Origin: Desulfomonile tiedjei DSM 6799 | Lineage (GTDB): Bacteria > Desulfobacterota > Desulfomonilia > Desulfomonilales > Desulfomonilaceae | Direction: 5' to 3' | Length of the DNA stretch: 64,000 nucleotides | Assembly (NCBI RefSeq): GCF_000266945.1 | Contig: NC_018025.1 | Coordinates: 3,600,001 to 3,664,000 of the forward strand | Shown here: in pieces, positions 35,190-45,592 of the stretch | Numbering within the stretch: position 1 is the stretch's first letter | How the letters are laid out: each line of letters begins with the position of its first letter | The notes under the pieces: model-generated | Database searches by the model: none | Seen by the model: only the letters and a program-made list of their open reading frames with translations | Told to the model about the DNA's origin: nothing | Position numbers and translations under genes: made by a program

Positions 35190-36431
35190 TCAATGGAAGA
35201 TCATGGAAGCAAAACTGACAAAGGAGTTCTTGTCGTCCACCTGTGCATAGTCAAGTGCGAGAAGACGTCCTTCTGTCGCGTCCATGCAATGAAACATGGC
35301 AGCAATAGGAGAGAAGCCGCAGATTCTCGTTGTTTCCTGATCTGAAGAAACATGCCGTACGAATCCGGGGAGATCCAGAGCCTCAAGATATCCGAGCATA
35401 CGCCTGTCATTTTCCAGGGTCTGGTTTACGGTTCCTTTATGCGGGATAAAGCCGTCTCCATAACGAGGGCCGATGTGGTCCAGATCGGCACTCGCGATAA
35501 AGCAAACAGATTTACCGATGCGCTGACATGCACTCCTTACAGCACTGCAAAATGCATCGAATTTTCTTTTCCGATCCTGAAAGGGGCCGGTCTCATGAAG
35601 CATCTCGGGAGAAAGCGAGCAGAGAATGGGCACAATGGTAAATGGATGCCGAGCGGCAAAAATATGCTGCAGAAAGATGACTTGAAATTCTATCACATGT
35701 TCTGTTGCATGAAGGATTTCTTCGGCAGCAGGATCGTGTCCGAGCCGGTCGGTCAGATGCCCCAGAAATTCACGATCGGTTCGGACCACACCGAGAGGAG
35801 TCTCAAAATCGAGATTCGTCGCAGTAAAAATCCCTTCCACCCCCGAGTGGCCCGTCCCGAAAATTACATAAATATCGGATGGTTGCCCAGCGGCAAGTGC
35901 ATGATACGCGCTGGCAAAGCACTTTCCGCCCGAGCGCACATCGATATGTGGCGCAATCAGCCCGAGCGGGCGCCGCGGATCGGTACCGCTTTGGATTGAT
36001 CCAGGACCTCCGTCTCCCGAGAAGAAAGAACTCAGTTGACGATGGAGACTTTCCGGATCTGCTTCATAGCTCGCCCCCGCATGAGAGCATGGTCTTACAG
36101 ATAACTGCCGGTATCGTTCCACACGTTCCCGAAAAGCCGTCCGAAACCGCTCGCTGTCCAGCAAGTATGCTTCATCGAGGCTTTTCACAAGCCCGATAAT
36201 ATCATCCAGAAACGCAATGAGACCGGTTCGGCGGGTAACTTCCTCTTGAATATCTCTCAAGGAATGCCGGCCGTCCATCAAAGCGAGCACCTGAAGTGTC
36301 TCCGGTCGGAAACACAGAATACCCCCGGTCATCTGAAGGGGATCGCGTAACCCCACAGTAGGGCCGTTTTGCGTGGAGACCTGAATGGGCTCCACATTGC
36401 GCAACTTCGGCTTGCTATCTGGACTGTACAA
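35190..36431 (-). CDS. amrB: AmmeMemoRadiSam system protein B (MEMO1 family) with N-terminal PqqD-like domain
   Basis: 413 aa, TTG start with AGGAA 7 bases upstream. Residues 1-100 have the pattern of a PqqD/RRE-like winged domain (VLALMDGRHSLRDIQEEV, DDIIGLVKSLDEAYLLD). From about 115 the MEMO domain appears: GLIAPHIDVRSGGKCFASAY, FGTGHSGVEG, EHVIEFQVIFLQ, IASADLDHIGPRYGD and CGFSPIAAMF. The AmmeMemoRadiSam triad usually includes an AMMECR1 protein and a radical SAM enzyme; neither is here, so this is an orphan copy. The catalytic role of the family is unsettled. Confidence 0.85.
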   Translation of the reverse strand: MYSPDSKPKLRNVEPIQVSTQNGPTVGLRDPLQMTGGILCFRPETLQVLALMDGRHSLRDIQEEVTRRTGLIAFLDDIIGLVKSLDEAYLLDSERFRTAFRERVERYRQLSVRPCSHAGASYEADPESLHRQLSSFFSGDGGPGSIQSGTDPRRPLGLIAPHIDVRSGGKCFASAYHALAAGQPSDIYVIFGTGHSGVEGIFTATNLDFETPLGVVRTDREFLGHLTDRLGHDPAAEEILHATEHVIEFQVIFLQHIFAARHPFTIVPILCSLSPEMLHETGPFQDRKRKFDAFCSAVRSACQRIGKSVCFIASADLDHIGPRYGDGFIPHKGTVNQTLENDRRMLGYLEALDLPGFVRHVSSDQETTRICGFSPIAAMFHCMDATEGRLLALDYAQVDDKNSFVSFASMIFH

Positions 36432-36494
36432 TTACATTCCTGAATACCAGGGATCTAGCCCTGCATACAAGGTCTGGTAGAGGACTGAATCCCC

Positions 36495-38264
36495 CTACCC
36501 TTCTATAAATGGTCTCAGTCGCTTGCTCCGCGAAGGATGTCGCAATTTCTTGAGGGCCTTTGCCTCAATTTGACGAATACGCTCGCGAGTAACATCAAAA
36601 TCCTGACCGACCTCTTCCAGGGTGTGGTCGGCTCTTTCTCCGATTCCGAATCGCATGCGAAGTACTTTTTCTTCTCGAGGTGTGAGCGTTGCGAGAACCT
36701 TTCGGGTTTGTTCCGTAAGGCTCATTCCCACCACCGCATCGGAAGGAGAAAGGATCTTTTTGTCTTCAATGAAATCGCCCAGATGGGAGTCCTCTTCCTC
36801 ACCAATCGGTGTTTCCAATGAGATGGGTTCCTTGGCTATTTTCAGAACCTTTCTCACTTTTTCCAGGGGAAATTCCATTTTTTCCGCAATTTCTTCGGGA
36901 GTCGGTTCACGGCCGTATTCCTGAACCAGATATCTGGATGTGCGGATCAGTTTGTTTATCGTTTCGATCATGTGGACGGGAATACGTATGGTCCTGGCCT
37001 GATCGGCGATAGCTCGCGTGATGGCCTGACGAATCCACCAGGTTGCGTATGTGCTGAATTTATAGCCACGCTGGTACTCGAACTTGTCCACTGCCTTCAT
37101 AAGGCCGATATTGCCTTCCTGGATCAAATCCAGAAACTGCAATCCGCGATTCGTGTACTTCTTGGCTATGCTTACAACCAGCCTCAGGTTGGCTTGAACC
37201 AGTTCGCTTTTCGCTTTGCGGGCGAGGTACTCTCCTTCTTCGCACGACATGAGAGCCGCTTTCAGATTTTCCTCGTCCATTGCGGCTTCGGCTCGGAGTT
37301 TCTGGATCCGGCGTACGCTGTTTTCGTATTTTTTCTCCAGATCGAAAACTTTTTGCGGAGAGAGATTCGTGACCTTTTTGAGCGGTTTTCTCTCTTCGAT
37401 CATCTGCTTGAGAAATGCAAAGTGTTCTTCTATTTTTTCGGGAGGAACCCTCAATTCATAGCAGACGGCTCTTAGTTCGTCCTGTGCAGTTTCCAATTTC
37501 TTGACCAGGAATTTGAGCTTGCCGGCGATATGGTCAATCATATTGGTGTTCAGATTCACATTCTTCAGGCAAACGACAATCTGTTCCCGGCAGGATTTCA
37601 TTTCCTGTTCAAGCTGTTTTTTGTTTTCAGGGTCGGTCTCTTCGCTCCTCTTTGCTTCCAGGCTATGGTATTTAGCATCAAAGTCTTTCATCTCATTAAT
37701 GAGCTTGAGCACCCGTTCGACATGTGTAGAATCGTCTCCGTCGGGCATTTCTTCTTCTTCGAAGCCGCGAATGACCTCTTTGAGCCGGATTGTTCCTTTC
37801 TGAAGCTTGTCCCCAAGAGTCAAAACTTCTTTGATCGTCACCGGACATCCAATGATGACGCTGAACACCTGTTGCTCGCCATGCTCGATCCGCTTGGCAA
37901 TTTCAACCTCGCCTTCACGAGTGAGCAGGGAAACACAGCCCATTTCGTGAAGGTACATTTTTACAGGATCATTTCCCCGCACAACCGATTCCGGGTCCGC
38001 AGCGAGATCCTCTTCCTCGTCTTCTTCCGCTTTGTCCTCGTCCAGTTTCCTGACCTTTTTCTCGAGCACCGGGATCTTCTTTTCAGACGCGACGAACTCA
38101 ACGTTGAAATCGGTCATCATCTTGACGAGCAGTTCATCAATCTGGGCAGGCCCTACAACCGATGACGGCATATGCTCGTTGATCTCATCATAGGTGAGGT
38201 ATTTTTTACTCTTTGCCAGATCGAACAGCTCTTTGAATTCAGTTTTAGTCTTTGAATCGACCAT
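36495..38264 (-). CDS. rpoD: RNA polymerase sigma factor RpoD (sigma70)
   Basis: 589 aa. Region 1.1 at the start ([15 protein letters not shown]), region 1.2 [11 protein letters not shown], region 2 with [43 protein letters not shown] and [15 protein letters not shown], region 3 [14 protein letters not shown], and region 4 [39 protein letters not shown] non-conserved acidic/coiled insert lies between 1.2 and 2. AAAGGAG precedes ATG 38264. Follows dnaG by 184 bases. Confidence 0.98.
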   Translation of the reverse strand: MVDSKTKTEFKELFDLAKSKKYLTYDEINEHMPSSVVGPAQIDELLVKMMTDFNVEFVASEKKIPVLEKKVRKLDEDKAEEDEEEDLAADPESVVRGNDPVKMYLHEMGCVSLLTREGEVEIAKRIEHGEQQVFSVIIGCPVTIKEVLTLGDKLQKGTIRLKEVIRGFEEEEMPDGDDSTHVERVLKLINEMKDFDAKYHSLEAKRSEETDPENKKQLEQEMKSCREQIVVCLKNVNLNTNMIDHIAGKLKFLVKKLETAQDELRAVCYELRVPPEKIEEHFAFLKQMIEERKPLKKVTNLSPQKVFDLEKKYENSVRRIQKLRAEAAMDEENLKAALMSCEEGEYLARKAKSELVQANLRLVVSIAKKYTNRGLQFLDLIQEGNIGLMKAVDKFEYQRGYKFSTYATWWIRQAITRAIADQARTIRIPVHMIETINKLIRTSRYLVQEYGREPTPEEIAEKMEFPLEKVRKVLKIAKEPISLETPIGEEEDSHLGDFIEDKKILSPSDAVVGMSLTEQTRKVLATLTPREEKVLRMRFGIGERADHTLEEVGQDFDVTRERIRQIEAKALKKLRHPSRSKRLRPFIEG

Positions 38265-38448
38265 TAAAGGACGTCTCCTTTTGCAGTTGTTTCACATCCG
38301 CGATCGAATTCCGGCAAAAACCGAATAATATTACACCTGAACACAAAAGCGGAACCAATCATTGTCGAATATATTTCGGAACGTAATACATTATTATTCT
38401 TAGGTAAGCAATTCATTTCGGAAAGATCGAGTGTCAGCCGGGCAGACA

Positions 38449-40215
38449 CTACTTGCGAAGTCTTCGAGCCAACGTCCACAATTCTTGTGCCAGAATGTTG
38501 TACTCTTCTTCGCCTGGCGGACAGTTCTTCATCCTCTCTTTTATTTCTTCTTTGCGTAACTCCAACTTCCTCAGGCGGATACTGTCGATAGACTGATCAA
38601 TCGCCAAATCCCCATCCACTTCCGGCCGAAGATCGTCCTCTTCCGGTTTCGGTCTCAGCCAACCTGCTACTATGGAAGCACAATCCGAATCCTCCAGCGA
38701 TTGCGAAAAAGAGGCGCGATCGAAAGTCCCCGCCAGCCCCTTGAACTTCACCATTTTTTCTGCCAAGTCTCTCAAAACCGGATCGCTCAGTTCTTTAAGA
38801 ATCCCACTCTCAAGAACTCGCTCGATGAAGCCGTCACGCAACAACATCCCTCTAACCACGTTTCTTTCGTCAGCGGGAAAGTCGAAAAGTTTCCGCATAG
38901 GACTGGAAGCGACAACTGATTCCTGTTTGCGCGCCTTCCGTCCATTCCAGAGTATCCTCCGGATACGATCTTCGCGTATACGTATACGAGAAGCGAATCT
39001 CTCAATAAGATAATCCGCCTCTTTTGAATCGGCAATCTGTCGGAGCACAGGTAATGATTCTTCGAGCGCCAAATTTCGTCCCTGGATTGTCTTGAGATCG
39101 TATTTGCTTTCCAATCCGTCGAGAAACATGTCCACTGCCGACGTTGCCTGATCCAGTAATTTCCGAAAAGCATCGATGCCGATCCTGTTCACCGCTTCGT
39201 CCGGATCTTTGTCGTCCGTCAAAATGAGACACCGCGGTTCGATTCCTTCGGAAAGAAAAAGTGGAATGGCGCGCTTTACCGCACGAAGCCCCGCTTCATC
39301 ACCATCGAAAAGCGCGATTACTTCGCTTGTAAAACGCTTGAGAAGCCGAATTTGTTCTGTTCCCAAAGCTGTTCCCAGAGGAGCCGCAACGTTTTCCAGA
39401 CCCCGGATTCGCAAAGAAATCTGGTCGAAATATCCTTCTACCAGGATCAACAGGCCTTCTCTTCGGATGGCCTCTTTTGCAGCATCCAAGCCGAACAGAA
39501 CGTTCTTTTTCCTGAAGACCGGCGACTCCGGAGAATTCAGGTATTTGGGGTCTCCGGGACCAAGAATGCGGCCTCCGTAAGCGATCATACGGCCGTTCAG
39601 ATCCCTGATGGGAATCATGATTCTCGAACGGAAGTAATCGTAAAAACCGCCTGTTGCTCGGGGTTTCGATAATCCTGCAGCGATTCCGTCTTTTCCGCTT
39701 ATTCCAGCCGAACGCAGCTCATGCTGGAGACCGTCCCAGGAATCAGGGGCAAAACCGAGTCCGAGGTGTGAAATCCATTCAGCAGGGATACCTCTGTGCT
39801 CAAGATATTCTCTGGCTTGTGTGCTGGTCCTCAGGCCTTTTTCAAAATATTCCTGCGCTACGGCGAGAGCTTTCTCGATGGTATTTTTCTGATCGGGGGA
39901 TCCGCTTCCGCGACGCCGTTCCTCATACTGGAAAGGGACTCCATATCGTTCTGCGAGCATGCGAACGGCTTCCGTAAACGTGGTGTTCTCAGCCCGCATA
40001 ATAAAATTGAATACGCTTCCTCCTGTCGAGCAGCCGAAACAATGAAAAATTCCTTTTTGTGGAGACACGTAGAAGGATGGATCTTTGTCACCGTGAAACG
40101 GACAGACTCCTCGATAATCCTTTCCCGCTTTCTTGAGATTCACATATTCCGAAATTACTTGTACAATATCCGCAGCAGCAGCAACTTCAGCAATTTTCGA
40201 TTCCGGAATACGCAT
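38449..40215 (-). CDS. dnaG: DNA primase
   Basis: 588 aa from ATG 40215 (MRIPESKIAEVAAAADI); a TTG 30 bases upstream is possible but adds nothing conserved. Zinc-binding CPFHGDKDPSF and CFGC, the RNA-polymerase basic core GIPAEWISHLGLGFAPDSW, the Toprim motif LLILVEGYFD and VIALFDGDEAGLRA are present. The C-terminal ~130 residues are poorly conserved helicase-binding sequence. It makes replication primers; the rpoD-dnaG neighbourhood is the common proteobacterial macromolecular-synthesis arrangement, without rpsU. Confidence 0.97.
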   Translation of the reverse strand: MRIPESKIAEVAAAADIVQVISEYVNLKKAGKDYRGVCPFHGDKDPSFYVSPQKGIFHCFGCSTGGSVFNFIMRAENTTFTEAVRMLAERYGVPFQYEERRRGSGSPDQKNTIEKALAVAQEYFEKGLRTSTQAREYLEHRGIPAEWISHLGLGFAPDSWDGLQHELRSAGISGKDGIAAGLSKPRATGGFYDYFRSRIMIPIRDLNGRMIAYGGRILGPGDPKYLNSPESPVFRKKNVLFGLDAAKEAIRREGLLILVEGYFDQISLRIRGLENVAAPLGTALGTEQIRLLKRFTSEVIALFDGDEAGLRAVKRAIPLFLSEGIEPRCLILTDDKDPDEAVNRIGIDAFRKLLDQATSAVDMFLDGLESKYDLKTIQGRNLALEESLPVLRQIADSKEADYLIERFASRIRIREDRIRRILWNGRKARKQESVVASSPMRKLFDFPADERNVVRGMLLRDGFIERVLESGILKELSDPVLRDLAEKMVKFKGLAGTFDRASFSQSLEDSDCASIVAGWLRPKPEEDDLRPEVDGDLAIDQSIDSIRLRKLELRKEEIKERMKNCPPGEEEYNILAQELWTLARRLRK

Positions 40216-40284
40216 CAAACTATCCCATTCTCCGGGATTGCCCAATCATGAACAGTAGATGAAACGATGTATGCCTCCGCGAAC

Positions 40285-42633
40285 TCACTCGGAAATGGGA
40301 GTGACTACCGTAACGCCTTCGCCTCCCGATTGCGGGTCGCCGGGCTGAAAATCTTTCACGAGGGCGTGTTGAGCGAGGTACTCACGAATAGCTGCTTTTA
40401 GTCTGCCTGTTCCTCTACCGTGAATAATGACCAAAGACGGCAGCCCTGATAGGACAGCCTCATTCAGTGCTTTGTCAACGAGCGGAATGGCATCGTCCGT
40501 CCGATGACCGATTACATTCACCTCCCACTGAGGGTTGGCAAATGGGATATCTACCCCAATCCGCTCCATTTTTGAAGAACTTTTTTTTCCTGAGCCGGAA
40601 TCCAGCACTATCAGGTCTTCTGTATCCGCTCGCACCGTGACACGTCCGAACGTTACATCCACCCGGCCATTGTCCAGGATATTCTTTACTATACCTTCCC
40701 GGCCGAGGGATTTTATTTTGACGCGAGAGCCGACATCGGGGGGAGCAACCTCCCTGTTCAACGGGGTGCCCAATTTTTCCTGAAGATCCTGTCTGATATT
40801 GTACAGAGCTTGACGTGGTTCCCGGCCACTCTTGAGCTTGCCCGATTTCAAAGAAATCTGAAGGTCGGTGATTTCCTTTTCTGCCTTTCGCATCAACTCG
40901 ACCGCTTCTCTACGGAGTCCCTCGATGAGGTCTTCCCTACGAGATCGCACATCGTCCAGTTCAGCCTGCAGCGCTGTGCCCTTTCTTTCGAGAGAGTCTC
41001 TGAGCGTTTCGATTTCTGAAAGCTTAATCCGCAGACTTTCCAGGAGCTGAGAGCTTCCGCCTGCAGATCTATCGAGATAATTACGTGCCGCTGTGATGAT
41101 CCTGTCGGGCAATCCCAAGCGTTCCGCAGTAACAACGGCGTGAGATTCACCTGGCAGATCGTACAATAGCTTGTACGTCGGCTTAAGCGTGACAGAATGA
41201 AACTCGACGCTGACGTTCTTCACGTCCGTTCTTGAAAGGGCATAGGCCTTCAAATGCGTAAGGTGGGTTGTGACCACTGTTCGAGCGCCTCTGGCAATGA
41301 GCTCATCCAGGATTGCCATGGCAAGAGCAGATCCTTCGTCGGGATCCGTTGCGCCTCCAAGTTCGTCCAACAAAACGAGATCCCCAGGCCGCACATGATC
41401 GAAAATACTCTTGATTTTCAGAACGTGACCCGAGAAGGAAGACACTCTTCCCCGGATATCCTGCTCTTCTCCGATATCCGCCATTATTCGCATGAACGGC
41501 GTTATGCGGGTACCTTCTCGTGCGGGCACCATTATGCCGCATCTCACCATGAGCGGAAAAAGTCCCGCTATTTTGAGCGCAACAGTCTTGCCGCCCATAT
41601 TTGCGCCACTGATAACCGTTGCAAGTGTTTCCGGAGCCTGCACAACATCCATGGGCACCACCTCGGATTCCAGTGAAGCCAAAAGCAATGGATGTCGTGC
41701 ACCCAGAATGCTAAACCCCTCGTTGACGAGAATAGGCGGGATCGATTTCGTTGCAGCCGCATACCGTGCACGGGCCTGAAAAGCATCCAGCCACACCAGT
41801 GCTGCCAAATCCTGAAGGATTTCTTCTCTCGCGGATCGTATGTGGCCGGTCAGTTCCTGGAAAATGCGTCTGATTTCAACCCGCTCTTCGTCAAGGAGCG
41901 ATGCGACCTGATTGTTGAATTCCACAACATGGAGCGGTTCAACATAGACTGATGCGCCGCTTCGGGAGTGGTCATGTACAATGCCTTCCAGGAGTCCTTT
42001 GAATTCGGGACGCAGAAGTATCACGTACCGATCGTTACGGAGCGTTATATAGTCTTCCTGAACAATGCGGGACAGCTCCTGATCTTGAACCGTTCTTTCC
42101 AGGCGTTTACGAATCCTGTCCCGAACGGACCTCGTACGATTACGTATTTCCTGCAAACCGGGACTTGCATCAGGTCGCACCTGTCCCTGTTCATCCAGGA
42201 CCTTGAGTATGCGTCCTCTGATTTCGTTTAAGGGAACAATTTTTTCCGCATGATCCCGAAGGAGAGGATATCTGTCTTCCAGCGATCTGAGCCTTCGCAG
42301 TGTTATATCAATCGTGTATAAGAGATCGGAAATTGCCAATATCTCTTCGGAATCCAGAATGACTGACGGATCGTCCAGCCGGACCAGAAGGCGGTCCATG
42401 GGAATCAGTCCCGGAAAATGGAACTCTCCGTCAATCGAGATCAACTCTTTGAGTTCGGAAACAAAATCCAGATAGAAGCGTACAGTCTCCAGATCCTCCT
42501 GTGGTTCTGCCGACAAAACTTCATTTTTTCCGGGCGTACTCATGGCGTACGCAGCCACTTCCTCCAGAACTCCGGGGATTTCCAGAGCGGCGGTGCTTTC
42601 GGAGATTACATCATGTAGTGAGTCATCGTACAT
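40285..42633 (-). CDS. mutS2: Endonuclease MutS2
   Basis: 782 aa. The ATPase domain has Walker A GANMGGKTVALK, LVLLDELGGATDPDEG (Walker B) and TTHLTHLKAYAL. A long coiled clamp (about 520-640) follows and the C-terminal SMR nuclease domain has LVIIHGRGTGRLKAAIREYL. There is no mismatch-recognition MutS-I domain. MutS2 suppresses recombination and rescues collided ribosomes in different bacteria. ATG 42633 starts 117 bases after hisF. Confidence 0.96.
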   Translation of the reverse strand: MYDDSLHDVISESTAALEIPGVLEEVAAYAMSTPGKNEVLSAEPQEDLETVRFYLDFVSELKELISIDGEFHFPGLIPMDRLLVRLDDPSVILDSEEILAISDLLYTIDITLRRLRSLEDRYPLLRDHAEKIVPLNEIRGRILKVLDEQGQVRPDASPGLQEIRNRTRSVRDRIRKRLERTVQDQELSRIVQEDYITLRNDRYVILLRPEFKGLLEGIVHDHSRSGASVYVEPLHVVEFNNQVASLLDEERVEIRRIFQELTGHIRSAREEILQDLAALVWLDAFQARARYAAATKSIPPILVNEGFSILGARHPLLLASLESEVVPMDVVQAPETLATVISGANMGGKTVALKIAGLFPLMVRCGIMVPAREGTRITPFMRIMADIGEEQDIRGRVSSFSGHVLKIKSIFDHVRPGDLVLLDELGGATDPDEGSALAMAILDELIARGARTVVTTHLTHLKAYALSRTDVKNVSVEFHSVTLKPTYKLLYDLPGESHAVVTAERLGLPDRIITAARNYLDRSAGGSSQLLESLRIKLSEIETLRDSLERKGTALQAELDDVRSRREDLIEGLRREAVELMRKAEKEITDLQISLKSGKLKSGREPRQALYNIRQDLQEKLGTPLNREVAPPDVGSRVKIKSLGREGIVKNILDNGRVDVTFGRVTVRADTEDLIVLDSGSGKKSSSKMERIGVDIPFANPQWEVNVIGHRTDDAIPLVDKALNEAVLSGLPSLVIIHGRGTGRLKAAIREYLAQHALVKDFQPGDPQSGGEGVTVVTPISE

Positions 42634-42749
42634 CGGCGATCATGGCGTGAGTTCGACGGGAGCAGCTAACAGTGCAGATTCACAGGAAAGACAGAAACCG
42701 CAAACAATTGCGGGGTTTCCTTTTCATTCCGCAATTCTTCTCTTGCTGA

Positions 42750-43514
42750 TCAAAGTCGAACCGGAATTCCTTCAGATTGAAGATATTTTTTCAGTTCCTT
42801 AATAGGTATTTCACGATAATGAAAGATCGAAGCAGCGAGGACCGCATCTGCATTACCCTGAACAATAGCGTCCCGCAAGTGCTCGGCAGTTCCCGCTCCG
42901 CCGGAAGCTATTACCGGTATTCCTACGATATCTGCAACTGCGCGGGTCATGGGAATATCGTACCCATCCTTCGTACCGTCTGCATCCATGCTGGTCAGGA
43001 GAATTTCACCTGCACCGAGTTCTTCCACCTTCCGAACCCATTCGAGGCAATCGATTCCCGTCATGGTGCGACCGCCATGAATCGAAATCTCAAAGCCTGA
43101 GGGAGTTCTTCCGGTTTTCTTTGCGTCAACCGCAGCGACGATGCATTGGCTTCCGAACTTGAGGGCAGATTCCCTGAGTATCTCGGGATTCTGGACCGCC
43201 GCTGTATTGAGAGATACTTTGTCTGCGCCGGCATTGAGTAATTCTCGGATATCTGCGGTGGTCCTTATGCCGCCTCCAACGGTGAGAGGCATAAAAACTT
43301 CTTCGGCCGTGCGCGCCACCACGTCGAGAATGATCTTTCGTTTCTGATGAGACGCTGTTATATCGAGAAATACCAGTTCATCCGCGCCCTCTTCATCATA
43401 GAAACGGGCATTGTCAACAGGGTCTCCGGCATCTCGTAGATTCACGAAATTAACCCCTTTGACGACCCTGCCGTCTTTCACGTCCAAACACGGAATAATC
43501 CTTTTTGCCAGCAT
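42750..43514 (-). CDS. hisF: Imidazole glycerol phosphate synthase, cyclase subunit
   Basis: 254 aa TIM barrel. [18 protein letters not shown] (catalytic Asp11), [25 protein letters not shown] (catalytic Asp130) and [10 protein letters not shown] are diagnostic. It joins the glutaminase HisH (not in the window) to make IGP and AICAR in histidine synthesis. Its ATG overlaps the hisA stop by one base (TAATG). Confidence 0.97.
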   Translation of the reverse strand: MLAKRIIPCLDVKDGRVVKGVNFVNLRDAGDPVDNARFYDEEGADELVFLDITASHQKRKIILDVVARTAEEVFMPLTVGGGIRTTADIRELLNAGADKVSLNTAAVQNPEILRESALKFGSQCIVAAVDAKKTGRTPSGFEISIHGGRTMTGIDCLEWVRKVEELGAGEILLTSMDADGTKDGYDIPMTRAVADIVGIPVIASGGAGTAEHLRDAIVQGNADAVLAASIFHYREIPIKELKKYLQSEGIPVRL

Positions 43515-44239
43515 TATGCTTGTACCAACCTCACGGCCGCTTTAAGATCTATCGTTCCCTCGTATAGGGCCCTTCCAATAATAATGCCTATCACACCTTC
43601 TTTTTCAAGAGGCAGTGTAGCTTCGATATCAGAGACTGTGGTAACGCCTCCGGACAGTATCACGGGAATGGCCGTCCCGGCTGCAAATGTTCGAGTTGCC
43701 TCAATATTGGGCCCGCGCATCATTCCGTCCCGATCGATATCGGTATAGATGAAAGCGACAGGATTTGCCGGTTCCAACCGCGCAGCTAACATGTTCGCAG
43801 AAACTCCGGCAGATTCGGTCCATCCCTGAACGGCAACTACGCCTGACTTAGCGTCAATTCCGATGGAGATCCTACCGGGAAACTGCTCCATAAGCGAAAG
43901 AGCGCGTTCGGGTTCCTTTGCGGCAACGGTACCGAGAATCACTGTGGCAACTCCCGAGTCCAGGTACAGCCGAATTGTGTCGGCATTCCGAATCCCGCCT
44001 CCTACCTGTACCGGAACCTTAACGGCTTCAACGATTTCCTGCACGCGGTTCAAATTGACAGGAACTCCGCCCACAGAGCCATCAAGATCTACTACGTGAA
44101 TTCTTGACGCTCCGGAATCCTCCCACAAACGCGCTTGCGCTGCGGGATCGTCATGAAACACCGTTGAGGAATCCATTCTGCCTTGCCGCAGCCTTACGCA
44201 CTTACCTTCTTTAAGATCTATAGCGGGAATAATAATCAT
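43514..44239 (-). CDS. hisA: Phosphoribosylformimino-5-aminoimidazole carboxamide ribotide isomerase
   Basis: 241 aa TIM barrel. [18 protein letters not shown] with catalytic Asp8, VQVGGGIRN, and [16 protein letters not shown] with the second catalytic Asp. It catalyses the Amadori rearrangement of ProFAR ahead of HisF. Overlaps hisF by one base. Confidence 0.97.
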   Translation of the reverse strand: MIIIPAIDLKEGKCVRLRQGRMDSSTVFHDDPAAQARLWEDSGASRIHVVDLDGSVGGVPVNLNRVQEIVEAVKVPVQVGGGIRNADTIRLYLDSGVATVILGTVAAKEPERALSLMEQFPGRISIGIDAKSGVVAVQGWTESAGVSANMLAARLEPANPVAFIYTDIDRDGMMRGPNIEATRTFAAGTAIPVILSGGVTTVSDIEATLPLEKEGVIGIIIGRALYEGTIDLKAAVRLVQA

Positions 44240-44255
44240 GGATGCTTATCCGGGA

Positions 44256-44286
44256 ATAAAAAAACCCCCATTCCGGGGGCTTTTTA
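44256..44286 (-). terminator. Factor-independent terminator of the Pro/Cys-rich protein gene
   Basis: On the minus strand, CCCCC-GGAAT-GGGGG followed by TTTTTTTATT. It lies 20 bases after the stop of the 44307-44654 gene. On the + side the hairpin is also followed by CTTTTTATT, so it may work both ways. Confidence 0.85.
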
Positions 44287-44306
44287 TTCGTCCAATGAAC
44301 TGTCTG

Positions 44307-44654
44307 CTATTCAACAGGCAGGTAATAAACGAAGGGGGGCCAGGGAACGATGAACTTCCACATGGGTACCGCAACCGGGATGGGAGGGGGACCGCAGCTT
44401 ATGGGCCCGCAGACCGGCATAGGCGGCTGGGGATACTGCATTTTCACTTCGATGGAAGTCGTCAGTTTCTTGGGTTTCATTTTAACTTTGGGTGGAGGCG
44501 GCGCACAAGACACACCCACACAAGCAGGGGCTGCAGCCGGAGCAACCATCGGTTGCGGAGCCGGGATCGAGCCCGTAGATGTCTCGGCCCACACCATGCC
44601 CGCCGCAGCTACGACGACCAGGATGACACCGAGAATTCCTAGCTTTTTGACCAT
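44307..44654 (-). CDS. Small exported Pro/Cys-rich protein 1
   Basis: 115 aa from ATG 44654 (GGAGG upstream at good spacing). Signal peptide about 1-23 (ILGVILVVVAAAGMVWA). The mature protein is Pro-rich with four Cys: APACVGVSCAPPPP and PMPVCGPISCGPPPIPV. The PxCGP motif recurs in the next gene upstream. Function unknown; the paired Cys suggest disulfides or metal binding in the periplasm. Ends 20 bases before a strong terminator. Confidence 0.7.
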   Translation of the reverse strand: MVKKLGILGVILVVVAAAGMVWAETSTGSIPAPQPMVAPAAAPACVGVSCAPPPPKVKMKPKKLTTSIEVKMQYPQPPMPVCGPISCGPPPIPVAVPMWKFIVPWPPFVYYLPVE

Positions 44655-44729
44655 ACCCTCATCCTCCTTTCGACAAATCACTATATCTTATACAAGTCTC
44701 TTCTATCTTAGCCTTTTCTCGCGGCCAGC

Positions 44730-45224
44730 CTACTTCTTCACTTTGCAGGGCATAGGGGGCGGCGGAGCCATAGGAACGGGTCCGCAAACCGGTTTCATTT
44801 TTACGTAGTTAGCTTTTACGTATACGCAGCGGGGCACTTTTTCAGCCTTGCAGCACGGCCCCATGAAGGTATCGAAATGCTCGTTTTTGATTTCCACGGC
44901 GGGCACCAGCCACTCATAGCGACCGAGCGCGATGGGGTTGGGGAAAGTCTGGGGATTGCCGTAAAATGCAAGAGGAGTTCTCGGCCATGCAACGCCCGCC
45001 AGATAAGGGGCAACTACACGGACCTTACGCAGTTGCGCAGGCACCGGAACGATCTCCTCTTTCACCTGAGAATACTCAGTCGCAGCCGGACCACACACCG
45101 GAGGCAGTCCCGGAGGTGGCGGCATAAAGCCAGGGCCGCCGGCAGGGCCACCAGCATAACTAATCATGCTAGCGCCGCACAGTGCGAGAACCACAAGGCT
45201 CAGAAGTAATAAACGTTTAACCAT
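44730..45224 (-). CDS. Small exported Pro/Cys-rich protein 2
   Basis: 164 aa from ATG 45224. The start context (AAAGGAGGATTGAGGGTATG) almost equals that of the neighbour's, which decides both starts. Signal peptide about 1-24 (LLLLSLVVLALCGASMISYA). The mature protein has GGPAGGPGFMPPPPGLPPVC, then GPAATEYSQ, GRYEWLVPAVEIKNEHFDTF, GPCCKAEKVPRCVYVKANY and PVCGPVPMAPPPPMPCKVKK. Six Cys after cleavage. Function unknown. Probably co-transcribed with the gene at 44307-44654. Confidence 0.72.
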   Translation of the reverse strand: MVKRLLLLSLVVLALCGASMISYAGGPAGGPGFMPPPPGLPPVCGPAATEYSQVKEEIVPVPAQLRKVRVVAPYLAGVAWPRTPLAFYGNPQTFPNPIALGRYEWLVPAVEIKNEHFDTFMGPCCKAEKVPRCVYVKANYVKMKPVCGPVPMAPPPPMPCKVKK

Positions 45225-45592
45225 ACCCTCAATCCTCCTTTCAACAGTTCCTCCCACAATGTTGGGAGACCCGTAAAAACATTCCCGGATAAAAATCCGA
45301 TATAGTCCGGAATGTATTTTTGGTATCAAATCAACCAGTGAATGTCAAGCTATTTTTTCTTGACGCCTCTTGTGACCACGTTTCATCAACCAGCTTACAA
45401 TGCTCGTTGCCTCGAAATATATCCACCACCAAGCCGACCCTCCTTACATGATACGTAATGTCTCGGTCCGCAGGTATGGATACACCATGCAATGCTTTTT
45501 TGATGTAGAAATTGTCTATCAGATGCCCAAAACCAAGTCAAGAATTTTTTGGTCCAACGCAAAGCCTCAGAAGGGCTTTTCGCCGACCGGTG
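45225..45592 (-). other. Intergenic region, 368 bp: leader and promoter of the Pro/Cys-rich genes
   Basis: The minus-strand leader of the 45224 start holds CTCCCACAATGTTGGGAG (45251-45268), an 8-bp-class hairpin, and a second stem at 45279-45316 (ACATTCCGGA...TCCGGGAATGT) followed by TTTTT, which could form an attenuator or a stabilising 5' hairpin. A promoter lies above it. The rest up to the FabG-like gene stop holds nothing obvious. Confidence 0.5.
45320..45348 (-). promoter_or_regulatory. Predicted promoter for the Pro/Cys-rich gene pair
   Basis: On the minus strand, TTGACA (45343-45348), 17-base spacer and TACCAA (45320-45325). The -35 is perfect and the -10 is weak. The transcript would begin at about 45312 with the 5' hairpin. 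Confidence 0.45.
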
